Shown piece by piece: positions 16,501 to 21,384 of a stretch of 21,384 nucleotides of DNA (position 1 is its first letter; every line of letters begins with the position of its first letter). A program made the position numbers and the translations under genes. Source of the DNA: DASPJR01 sp035628505. GTDB taxonomy: Bacteria > Planctomycetota > SZUA-567 > H5-PLA8. Location of the stretch: contig DASPJR010000146.1 of the NCBI GenBank assembly GCA_035628505.1, forward strand, positions 1 through 21,384. The letters are read 5' to 3'. The notes under the pieces were generated by a model that was not told where the DNA came from, ran no database searches, and was given only the letters and a program-made list of their open reading frames with translations.

Positions 16501-18384
16501 ACGATCAGCGCCAATGCCAGTGATAGCGACGGGAGCATCGCGCGGGTCGAGTTCTTCAATGGCAGCACGAAGCTGGGCGAAGACACCACGGCCCCATACA
16601 GCTTCATCTGGAGCGACGTCGTCGCCGGTTCCTACACGCTGACGGCGCGCGCGACGGATAACGCCGGCGCGCAGCAGACCTCGAGCGCGGTGACGATCAC
16701 CGTCAGCGTCTTGAGCCAGGCGGTCGTCAGCCTGACCCTGATCAATGCCGACACGGATCAGGACATGTTTACCCTGACGAGTGGAACGACGCTGAACCTC
16801 GCCACCTTGCCCACGCGCAACCTGAACGTTCGAGCCAACACGAATCCGGCGATCGTCGGAAGCGTGCGCTTCGGCTACGACGGCAATGCCAATTACCGAA
16901 CCGAAAGCGGCGCACCGTACGCATTCGCCTCGGACAATGCCGGGAATTACTTTAATTGGACGCCCACGTTAGGCGCGCACACGATCACAGCCACTCCCTT
17001 TACCGGCGGCGGCGGAGGAGGCACGCCTGGAACGGCTCTGGTGGTCAGCTTCACGGTGATCGACCAGATTGCGGATACGACCAAGCCGGTCTGCACTATT
17101 CAGCAGCCGACCAGCAACGCAACTTATGATACGACCAGTGCAACGCTCTCGCTCTCCGGCACGGCATCCGACAACGTGGGAGTAACGCAGGTGTCGTACA
17201 CACTGACAGGGGCCACGAGCGCTGCGGGCAACGCGAGCGGCACCACGAACTGGTCGCTGCCGACGCTGACGTTGAATGCCGGGACGACGACGATCACGGT
17301 AACGGCGCGCGATGCGGCGGGCAACTCGGCAAGTGACTCGCTGCAGGTTGTCTATACGCCGCCGAGCGTCACGTTCACGCTGGTTAACGCCGACACCAAT
17401 CTGGATATCGGGCCGCTCACCGATGGCAGCGTGATCAATTTCTCAACTCTGCCCACCACCCGGCTGAACGTGCGCGCCGACACCACTCCGTCGCGTGTCG
17501 GCAGCCTGCGCTTTGGTTATGACGGCAACAGCAACTATCGCACCGAGAATGGGTGGCCCTATGCACTGGCCAGCGATAACAATGGTGATTACTTCGCCTG
17601 GACGCCGACGGCTGGCACGCACACGCTGAGCGGCACGCCGTTCAGCGGTTCCAGCGGTACGGGCACAGCCGGTACCACGGTCAAGATCACATTCTCGGTG
17701 GTGTCGGGCACGACGGCCAAGGCGTCGCCTTCCCTCGCAGCCAGTGGAAGCAGCAACGACAGCGACGGCGACGGGCTCCTGGACCGCTACGAACGGGTCC
17801 ACGGACTGGATCCGTACAACGCCGACAGCAACGGCGATGGCGTGGGCGATAATGAGGAGTACCTCGGCGACGGCAGCCTCCACGCGGAGTTCCAGGTACA
17901 GTGGCTGGTGGCGCATCCGGAAGAACCGGCCGGCGGGAATGAAGGTGCGCCAACCGAGCCGCTCAGCGTGACCGGATTTTCGGCGGGGCTGAAGTTTGGA
18001 GCCAGCGCCGATCGCGTTTCGGTCAGCGGCCTTCTGCCGGGCACGATTGGCGCGGTGCCGGAAGGAACCGTGGTGACCCTAAACATTGGCGGAGCGACCG
18101 CTTCGTTCACGCTCGACAGCAAGGGCCGGGCGCGGACGGGCGCGGGCTCGCTGCAGCTCAAGCGGAGCAAGGGCACGAACGCAATCAGCTTCGGCGCGAA
18201 ACTGACGGTGGATCTCGACGCGGCGCTCGCAGACGAGGGGATCTCTGCCACTGCGGACGTCAAGAACGGCTCGGTCGCGCTCGGGATTCGTGTCGAGGTC
18301 GGTGCGCAGGCTTATGTCGGCCACGTCGATTCGATCTACAGCGCGAAAGCCGGCAAAACAGCACGGGTGAAGGCGAAGAAATGA
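13585..18384 (+). CDS. Giant secreted GH2-family glycoside hydrolase with Ig-like, duplicated beta and calcium-binding modules
   Basis: A 1599-residue secreted enzyme. Residues 1-24 are a signal peptide (RRTSTILLTFVGALISAF). Residues ~25-640 show the GH2 order: sugar-binding jelly roll (LNGTWTQGG; VPSTWTGKVLKLEFG; CDVFINGTKIG), Ig-like domain, then TIM barrel (LRGDWCCYS; YDMADEMGLMIINESA). N395-E396 in IWSASNEVTW is the expected acid/base and E478 in PVYFGEIL the expected nucleophile, 82 residues apart, as in the family. Then come four ~95-residue Ig-like repeats (~668-1043), a ~112-residue module (1048-1160), another Ig domain, a second copy of the module (1262-1375), and TSP3-like Asp-rich calcium loops (DSDGDGLLD at 1392; DSNGDGVGD at 1414). 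A ~150-residue tail shows no known anchor. The ATG follows GAGGGAGGA. Substrate is unknown; beta-galactosidase, beta-glucuronidase or beta-mannosidase activity are options. A hairpin terminator follows at 18430. Confidence 0.88.
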   Translation: MRRTSTILLTFVGALISAFTYAAAPALREQISLNGTWTQGGNVPHYASQDIAFDFRTYERQVTVPSTWTGKVLKLEFGAVNWYCDVFINGTKIGSHFGAWVPFEMDITNRVSAGQTFTLRLDVRGMLQSPTYVDNKVLSWIGFNDLNKYRAGIVDDVWLRAYGKVHIQDAFVQTSYRNKTIKIDYTLKNQTGSSWTGRVTGDIIRESTRLVEKTVQTADVTLAPGEVKTVSVSSSWTTAAAWWPDQPNLYHLKSSLAGGNHTDVETRRFGFREFWIEGTQFRLNDIALNLRGDWCCYSQYWGRIPDAATLKRHYEGVLRTNSNVLRWHKHPAPRFAYDMADEMGLMIINESAVYSRPYMNHDQKVQFVDNCVALTPAWIKAARNHASVVIWSASNEVTWGSHANFPPAEVKRLGDAIYALDQTRPVNYDGDPSVPGVMVNYHYPEWYEHNPTSRFPNADMYNDWKPWFNPDRPVYFGEILAVRPGINDNGWWIGVWPRGLRHMGFAGIAPRVYYPDSRITAAQAQLHANGYNPIAMFDMAYDKLGIKPFKDNILPAFNEGSQQTRRVVVFNDDYRNTSVTAEIELRVDGVSYAKGSRAYTIPIGSRVEFDYQFQAPHQGGRVLDVVLRTYKNNVKRFEEAKRFNLTDVGTSGTSSNVVTLGAGVYNQAPNVNLTAPANGASYNAPATVSLAATATDGDGFVTKVEFYANGILVGTDTTSPYSFSWTNVRAGTYSVTARAIDNLGAARTSAAISITVNGTNAAPSVALTSPANGASFTAPASVTLAANASDSDGTIAKVEFFANGTLLNTDTAAPYSFAWGNVAAGSYSITARATDNAGATTASTAVSITVAAAPNAAPSVALTSPANGASFTAPASVGLAANASDSDGTIAKVEFFANGTLLNTDTTAPYSFAWGNVAAGSYSLTARATDNAGATTTSTAVSITVAAAPNAAPTVSLTAPVNGASFTAPATITISANASDSDGSIARVEFFNGSTKLGEDTTAPYSFIWSDVVAGSYTLTARATDNAGAQQTSSAVTITVSVLSQAVVSLTLINADTDQDMFTLTSGTTLNLATLPTRNLNVRANTNPAIVGSVRFGYDGNANYRTESGAPYAFASDNAGNYFNWTPTLGAHTITATPFTGGGGGGTPGTALVVSFTVIDQIADTTKPVCTIQQPTSNATYDTTSATLSLSGTASDNVGVTQVSYTLTGATSAAGNASGTTNWSLPTLTLNAGTTTITVTARDAAGNSASDSLQVVYTPPSVTFTLVNADTNLDIGPLTDGSVINFSTLPTTRLNVRADTTPSRVGSLRFGYDGNSNYRTENGWPYALASDNNGDYFAWTPTAGTHTLSGTPFSGSSGTGTAGTTVKITFSVVSGTTAKASPSLAASGSSNDSDGDGLLDRYERVHGLDPYNADSNGDGVGDNEEYLGDGSLHAEFQVQWLVAHPEEPAGGNEGAPTEPLSVTGFSAGLKFGASADRVSVSGLLPGTIGAVPEGTVVTLNIGGATASFTLDSKGRARTGAGSLQLKRSKGTNAISFGAKLTVDLDAALADEGISATADVKNGSVALGIRVEVGAQAYVGHVDSIYSAKAGKTARVKAKK
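15580..16711 (+). repeat. Four tandem ~285-bp Ig-like repeats
   Basis: Units begin near 15586, 15865, 16150 and 16435, so the period is 285 bases (95 residues) for the last three. Units two and three are almost identical in protein (SVALTSPANGASFTAPAS; IAKVEFFANGTLLNTDT) and share long stretches of DNA. The first and fourth are more diverged. Expansion was probably by unequal recombination, most recently for units two and three. Copy number may vary between strains or be mis-assembled. Confidence 0.88.
16726..17703 (+). repeat. Duplicated ~112-residue module flanking an Ig-like domain
   Basis: 16726-17060 and 17368-17703 encode related segments: (L/V)(I/V)NADT opening, LNVRA(N/D)T, VGS(V/L)RFGYDGN(A/S)NYRTE, PYA(F/L)ASDN, WTPT-x-G(A/T)HT. 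By eye about half the residues are identical. The Ig-like domain between them (DTTKPVCTIQQP...) is of the type starting with DTTxP. The module recurs, as I recall, in other large bacterial secreted enzymes, but I know no function for it. Confidence 0.75.
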
Positions 18385-18429
18385 GCACGCCATGCGCAAG
18401 TCGGAAGGAGAAGTGAACAACCAGGTAGG

Positions 18430-18463
18430 GCAAAACCCCGGCAGTGGAATGCCGGGCTTTTGC
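18430..18463 (+). terminator. Hairpin terminator after the glycoside hydrolase
   Basis: GCAAAACCCCGGCA, a six-base loop (GTGGAA), then TGCCGGGCTTTTGC form a 14-bp stem with one C-C mismatch, 46 bases after the stop codon. The TTTT lies in the descending arm rather than beyond it, so the end of transcription may be diffuse. Confidence 0.65.
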
Positions 18464-18493
18464 GCTTCGTAACCGGGTTCTCGTGTACGCTGC

Positions 18494-18770
18494 ATGGATG
18501 CGGACGGAGACGCCAAGGACGAGACGGTCCTGCTCTGCAAAGATCGACAACGCGCGCGGATTGGTGCACACACCGGTGAGAAGCTCTTCGTGCTTGATCC
18601 GCACCGCTTCTTCGCTACTGAGATGCTGCGTTGGCGTGGATCTCGAAACAGTTCGTGAGCGGGGCGGCTGGAAAACGTTAGAAGCGATGCTGCGCTATTT
18701 GGCGGATGTGACTGAAGGACGGTCAGTAAAAGTGATGGAAGAGGCCGCGGCGAAGCTCGCTGCCTCGTGA
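18494..18770 (+). pseudogene. Tyrosine recombinase (integrase) C-terminal remnant, frameshifted
   Basis: One frame from an ATG at 18494 reads ...LFVLDPHRFFATEMLR. The match then shifts frame near 18627 and continues GVDLETVRERGGWKTLEAML, RYLADVTEGRSVKVMEEAAA to a TGA at 18770. This matches the last part of phage-type integrases: the HxLRHTFAT helix, the L(G)H-like GGW and the catalytic-Tyr segment (MLRYL). The RHT triplet with the second catalytic Arg appears missing (HRFFAT), and the N-terminal two-thirds of the protein is absent. It is therefore a dead fragment. It ends 85 bases from a tRNA gene, the classic integration target, suggesting an old island or prophage site. Confidence 0.62.
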
Positions 18771-18777
18771 AAATGAC

Positions 18778-18820
18778 AAAAAAATGACAAAGATCGGGCT
18801 CTGGCCGGAGCTCCGATCTT
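18778..18820 (-). terminator. Rho-independent terminator of tRNA-Ala
   Basis: Read on the minus strand, AAGATCGG-A-GCTC, a six-base loop and GAGC-CCGATCTT form a 12-bp stem with one bulged A. TTTGTCATTTTTTT follows, with a seven-T run at 18778-18784. It begins 35 bases beyond the tRNA 3' end, where a terminator for that gene is expected. Confidence 0.72.
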
Positions 18821-18855
18821 CGAAGTAAAAGTACTGCAACGAGTTGGAAAAGTTA

Positions 18856-18931
18856 TGGTGGAGGATACCGGGATCGAACCGGTGACCTTCAGACTGCCAG
18901 CCTGACGCTCTCCCAGCTGAGCTAATCCCCC
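18856..18931 (-). tRNA. tRNA-Ala (anticodon GGC)
   Basis: A 76-base cloverleaf on the minus strand, with the CCA end encoded. The acceptor stem is GGGGGAT with ATCCTCC, including the G3-U70 pair that identifies alanine tRNAs. The D arm is GCTC-AGCTGGGA-GAGC. The anticodon stem is TCAGG/TCTGA with loop CTGGCAG, giving anticodon GGC for GCC/GCT codons. The T arm is ACCGG-TTCGATC-CCGGT. All stems pair, with only G-U wobbles. It has its own candidate promoter and terminator. The recombinase remnant on the opposite strand points at its 3' end. Confidence 0.96.
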
Positions 18932-18947
18932 ACGAAGGTGAAGAAGC

Positions 18948-18975
18948 ATCTTCGCGCAGCGCGTTCATTTGTCAA
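18948..18975 (-). promoter_or_regulatory. Candidate promoter of tRNA-Ala
   Basis: On the minus strand a perfect -35 box TTGACA (18970-18975) is followed 16 bases later by GAAGAT (18948-18953), which matches three of six -10 positions. The distance to the tRNA 5' end at 18931 fits a short leader. The -35 is convincing, the -10 weak. Confidence 0.42.
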
Positions 18976-19170
18976 GCGCGCCTGCAAGTTCTTCGTTGAT
19001 TTTTCCGCAGCCAGCTGTTTCCCTTATTCTGCCAGCAGCGGCCGCGACTCCGCATACTGAACCTGCACAGAAAGTTTTTGCAGCGTTTCGTGGCGCTTAA
19101 CATGTCATCCACAAAGCGCGGCCGATAAATTTTCGCTGACGCGCGGCGGCGCTTCTGCTAGAAGGAGTGC

Positions 19171-19602
19171 ATGGAGAGTGGGACTCCCGATCGCAGGCAC
19201 CGCATCCTTATCGCCAAACCAGGTCTTGACGGCCACGACCGCGGCGCAAAGGTCGTCGTTAAAGCGCTCACCGACGCAGGCTACGAAGTCATTTACATCG
19301 GCCTGCATCAGGAGCCTGAAGCGATCGCCGAAGCGGCGCTGCAGGAAGATGTCGAGGCCGTCGGTCTTTCGATTCTCTCCGGCGCCCATATGACGCTATT
19401 CCCCGCGGTCATCGATTTGCTTCGTAAAAACAACATGGGCGATGTGCTCGTCTTCGGCGGCGGAATCATTCCGCAGCGTGACATCGATGCACTGAAAGCT
19501 GCGGGCGTGGGAATGCTCTTTACACCCGGCACGGACACGCGCGAGATTGTCGCCTTTCTGGACGACTATTTTGCAAAGCGCAGCCACAAACGCGCGCCTT
19601 GA
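19171..19602 (+). CDS. Cobalamin-binding subunit of an acyl-CoA mutase (methylmalonyl-CoA mutase type)
   Basis: A 143-residue stand-alone B12-binding domain, the usual length for separate small or C-terminal subunits of methylmalonyl-CoA mutase and its relatives. It shows the base-off/His-on signature D20-x-H22-x-x-G25 (KPGLDGHDRGAKVV), then GLSILSGAH and VFGGGIIP, which wrap the nucleotide tail of B12. The ATG at 19171 follows AGAAGGAG. The substrate-binding large subunit is not in the window. The next gene starts 25 bases after the stop. Mutases of this class rearrange carbon skeletons, such as methylmalonyl-CoA to succinyl-CoA in propionate use, or isobutyryl- or 2-hydroxyisobutyryl-CoA. 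The pairing with beta-oxidation-type enzymes fits either, so the exact substrate cannot be told. Confidence 0.88.
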   Translation: MESGTPDRRHRILIAKPGLDGHDRGAKVVVKALTDAGYEVIYIGLHQEPEAIAEAALQEDVEAVGLSILSGAHMTLFPAVIDLLRKNNMGDVLVFGGGIIPQRDIDALKAAGVGMLFTPGTDTREIVAFLDDYFAKRSHKRAP

Positions 19603-19612
19603 TTTTTATGCA

Positions 19613-19620
19613 GGGAGGGG
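19613..19620 (+). promoter_or_regulatory. Ribosome binding site for a GTG start
   Basis: GGGAGGGG lies seven bases before GTG 19628. It fixes the dehydrogenase start where the family's N-terminus begins, rather than at earlier in-frame codons inside the upstream gene. Confidence 0.7.
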
Positions 19621-19627
19621 AATCAGC

Positions 19628-20470
19628 GTGCAATCGATCGCAGTCATCGGCGCGGGCACTATGGGCTGCGGCATCGCTCAGGTAGCCGCGACCACCGGCT
19701 TCAGCGTCAAGCTTGTCGATGTGGCGCCGGGTGTCCTCGAAAAATCCGGGCAGCGCATCAGCGAGTCGCTTCAGCGGCTTGCGAAAAAAGGCGTGCTCGA
19801 AACTTCTGCGGTAGACGCAATTCAGAAGCGTATTTCAGCAAGCACGGATTTCGGACTGGCGCGTGACGCGGACATTGTGATCGAAGCGGTTTTTGAAGAC
19901 GAAAGCGTTAAGCGGCAGACGTGGCAGAACCTGGATGCGATCTGCGGCGACAAGGCGATTTTTGCGACGAACACATCCAGCATCTCGATCACACAGCTTG
20001 CATCCGCGACCAAGCGGCCCGAGCGCTTTATCGGCATGCATTTTTTTAATCCGGTTCCGGTGATGAAACTGGTCGAGGTCATCCGCGGAAACCGCACCAG
20101 CGATGCAACGTGCGCGAGTGTTACGGAGCTTGCCACGAAGATGGGCAAGACCCCGATTGAGGTGAACGACTATCCGGGATTCGTCTCGAACCGCGTGCTG
20201 ATGCCGCTGATCAACGAGGCGATTTTTGCGGTGTATGAGGGTGTCGCCAAGCCTGAAGCGATCGATGAGGTGTTTAAGCTGGGGATGGCGCACCCGATGG
20301 GCCCGCTGACTCTGGCGGATTTCATTGGTCTTGACGTGTGTTTGAATATTCTGGAAGTGCTGCAGAAGGGTTTCGGCGATCCGAAGTACCGCCCGTGTCC
20401 GCTGCTGCGGCAGATGGTTGCCGCTGGCAAACTGGGCCGCAAGAGCGGCCAGGGTTTTTACAAGTATTGA
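19628..20470 (+). CDS. 3-hydroxyacyl-CoA (3-hydroxybutyryl-CoA) dehydrogenase
   Basis: A 280-residue single-function enzyme, the usual length for 3-hydroxybutyryl-CoA dehydrogenases. It oxidises 3-hydroxyacyl-CoA to 3-ketoacyl-CoA with NAD, or runs in reverse for butanoate formation. The dinucleotide loop is at residues 5-13 (AVIGAGTMG). The family signature IGMHFFNPVPVMKLVEV carries the catalytic His138, and the C-terminal helical domain has PGFVSNRVLMPLINEA and MGPLTLADFIGLDVC. The GTG start at 19628 matches the family's N-terminus and has GGGAGGGG upstream. It lies between the mutase subunit (25-base gap) and the hydratase (16-base gap), so all three are probably one transcript. Chain-length preference cannot be read; short-chain is the default for this size. 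Confidence 0.93.
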   Translation: MQSIAVIGAGTMGCGIAQVAATTGFSVKLVDVAPGVLEKSGQRISESLQRLAKKGVLETSAVDAIQKRISASTDFGLARDADIVIEAVFEDESVKRQTWQNLDAICGDKAIFATNTSSISITQLASATKRPERFIGMHFFNPVPVMKLVEVIRGNRTSDATCASVTELATKMGKTPIEVNDYPGFVSNRVLMPLINEAIFAVYEGVAKPEAIDEVFKLGMAHPMGPLTLADFIGLDVCLNILEVLQKGFGDPKYRPCPLLRQMVAAGKLGRKSGQGFYKY

Positions 20471-20486
20471 ACTTGGAGACAGGGTC

Positions 20487-21254
20487 ATGCCTGATTCGCT
20501 GCGAATTGAACGCGACGGCGCGCTGGCACGCATTATTTTTGCGCGCGAAAAAGGTCTGAACATTCTTTCGGTTTCAGTGCTTAATGAACTGAAAGAAGCG
20601 TGGCGGGAACTGGAGTCTGCTCGCGCACGCGTCTGCATCCTGCGCGGGGAAGGCAAAGCGTTCCTGGCCGGCGCCGACATTAAAGAGATGAGCGGATACG
20701 ACGGTTTTGCGGCGCGCGATTTTGCGGCACTGGGGCAGGGGGTATTCGATGCGATCGAGCACTCGGATATCGTGAGCATCGCAGCAATCCATGGCGCATG
20801 CCTGGGCGGTGGATGTGAGCTGGCGCTGGCGTGCGATATCCGCATCGGATCAACAGGCATGATGATCGGGCAGCCGGAAGTGAACATTGGCCTCGTGCCC
20901 GGTTTCGGCGGATCGCAGCGCCTGCCCCGAGTGGTCGGCAACGGCTGGGCACTTCGCATGATTCTTTCCGGCGAACCGATCAATGAAACGGCTGCACTCC
21001 AGGCGGGACTGATTACCGAATTCGGAGATCCAGCCGACCTGCCGCAGCGCGCGGAGAAGCTCGCGCGCACGATTCTGTCTCGCGGTCCGCAGGCGGTGGC
21101 GATCGCCAAGAAGCTCACACGCGGCGCGTTCAACTCGAAGCAAAACGCCGGCATGGACGCCGAACGGTATGCCTTCGGGAACACATTCGAGAGCGGCGAA
21201 GCAGCTGAAGGCACGAAAGCGTTTCTCGAGAAACGCGCCCCAAACTTTAAGTAA
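20487..21254 (+). CDS. Enoyl-CoA hydratase/isomerase family protein (crotonase)
   Basis: A 255-residue crotonase-fold enzyme that would add water to trans-2-enoyl-CoA, the step before the dehydrogenase just upstream. It has the oxyanion-hole segment FLAGADIKEM (59-68), GACLGGGCELALACD with E111, and GQPEVNIGLVPGFGGSQRLP with E131. Both catalytic glutamates are kept, 20 residues apart as in classic hydratases, which favours hydratase over other crotonase activities. The C-terminal part (RGPQAVAIAKKL; EGTKAFLEKRAP) is typical. The ATG at 20487 has GGAG about ten bases upstream. It is last of the plus-strand operon, and only four bases separate its stop from the convergent thiolase stop. No hairpin terminator is visible. 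Confidence 0.93.
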   Translation: MPDSLRIERDGALARIIFAREKGLNILSVSVLNELKEAWRELESARARVCILRGEGKAFLAGADIKEMSGYDGFAARDFAALGQGVFDAIEHSDIVSIAAIHGACLGGGCELALACDIRIGSTGMMIGQPEVNIGLVPGFGGSQRLPRVVGNGWALRMILSGEPINETAALQAGLITEFGDPADLPQRAEKLARTILSRGPQAVAIAKKLTRGAFNSKQNAGMDAERYAFGNTFESGEAAEGTKAFLEKRAPNFK

Positions 21255-21258
21255 CCGG

Positions 21259-21384
21259 TCACGCTCTCTCGATCACCATTGCCACAGCATTGCCGCCGCC
21301 GAGACACAATGCGGCGCAGCCGTAACGCTTGTTGCGGTCCTTGAGCGCATAGATCAACGTCGTCAGGACGCGCGCGCCGCTTGC
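21259..21384 (-). CDS. Thiolase (acetyl-CoA acetyltransferase type), C-terminal end, runs off the right edge
   Basis: The last 41 codons of a minus-strand gene. They read ASGARVLTTLIYALKDRNKR and CAALCLGGGNAVAMVIE, the standard thiolase ending. The CLGGG loop holds the second active-site Cys that activates the acyl-accepting step. The preceding ASGAR completes the family's GHPxGASGAR motif, whose His would lie just outside the window. The gene converges on the hydratase operon. It would supply or cleave the 3-ketoacyl-CoA made by the dehydrogenase, so function matches its neighbours though it is on another transcript. Confidence 0.9.
   Translation of the reverse strand, partial: ASGARVLTTLIYALKDRNKRYGCAALCLGGGNAVAMVIERA

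Noticed and set aside
15580..16711. Regular repeats considered as a CRISPR-like array
   Set aside because: Units are 285 bases, in frame and encode Ig-like domains; no short repeats with unique spacers exist anywhere in the window.
18695..18968. Minus-strand open frames of 81-84 codons over the tRNA
   Set aside because: They are translations of the tRNA-Ala gene and its surroundings (the common GISSAGRASGW-type artefact).
19835..21307. A 490-codon frame antisense to the dehydrogenase and hydratase genes
   Set aside because: It crosses two well-defined enzymes and the end of the thiolase gene and is Ser/Arg/Pro-rich.

Overview
The window looks like chromosomal DNA, fairly GC-rich by eye, from a Gram-negative-type environmental bacterium. 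The most likely home is Planctomycetota, Verrucomicrobiota or a neighbouring phylum. The signs are an ECF sigma factor with a FecR/discoidin membrane protein, several membrane proteins that begin with a small zinc ribbon, NPCBM and DUF1349-like carbohydrate-binding domains, a VTC/DUF4956/CotH cluster and a giant secreted glycoside hydrolase. No marker gene settles the phylum, so this placement is an inference.

Layout. (1) 1-2471, minus strand: an operon of ECF sigma factor, FecR/F5-8C transmembrane protein (ATGA overlap) and a secreted metallophosphoesterase cut off by the window edge. (2) 2748-3917, plus: zinc ribbon-TM-linker-beta domain protein, divergent from the sigma factor. (3) 4269-8079, plus: a tight three-gene operon of VTC polyphosphate-polymerase-like protein, DUF4956 membrane protein and zinc ribbon-TM-CotH kinase-like protein. 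(4) 8080-11313: a scarred region holding one intact gene, a triple-domain universal stress protein, surrounded by apparent gene fragments. Among them, a frameshifted Usp start is joined directly to an internal piece of D-lactate dehydrogenase. (5) 11314-13188, minus: a second zinc ribbon-TM protein, with NPCBM and DUF1349-like ectodomains. (6) 13585-18384, plus: a 1599-residue secreted GH2-family enzyme with tandem Ig-like repeats, a duplicated ~112-residue module and calcium-binding repeats. (7) 18430-18975: hairpin terminator, tyrosine-recombinase remnant, and tRNA-Ala(GGC) with its own terminator and candidate promoter. (8) 19171-21384: acyl-CoA metabolism, with a stand-alone B12-binding mutase subunit, 3-hydroxyacyl-CoA dehydrogenase and enoyl-CoA hydratase in one operon, converging on the end of a thiolase gene.

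How the parts may work together. Four proteins share one topology: a small cytoplasmic module (zinc ribbon or anti-sigma-like segment), one membrane helix, and an extracytoplasmic part that is either beta-rich and carbohydrate-binding-like or a CotH domain. With the GH2 enzyme they suggest a surface programme for sensing, binding and cutting glycans. The VTC/DUF4956/CotH operon is the best candidate for a poorly described system. It combines a predicted polyphosphate polymerase fold, a membrane partner and a membrane-tethered protein-kinase-like domain, and its tight gene packing implies joint expression. The acyl-CoA genes are ordinary beta-oxidation or butanoate-type enzymes.
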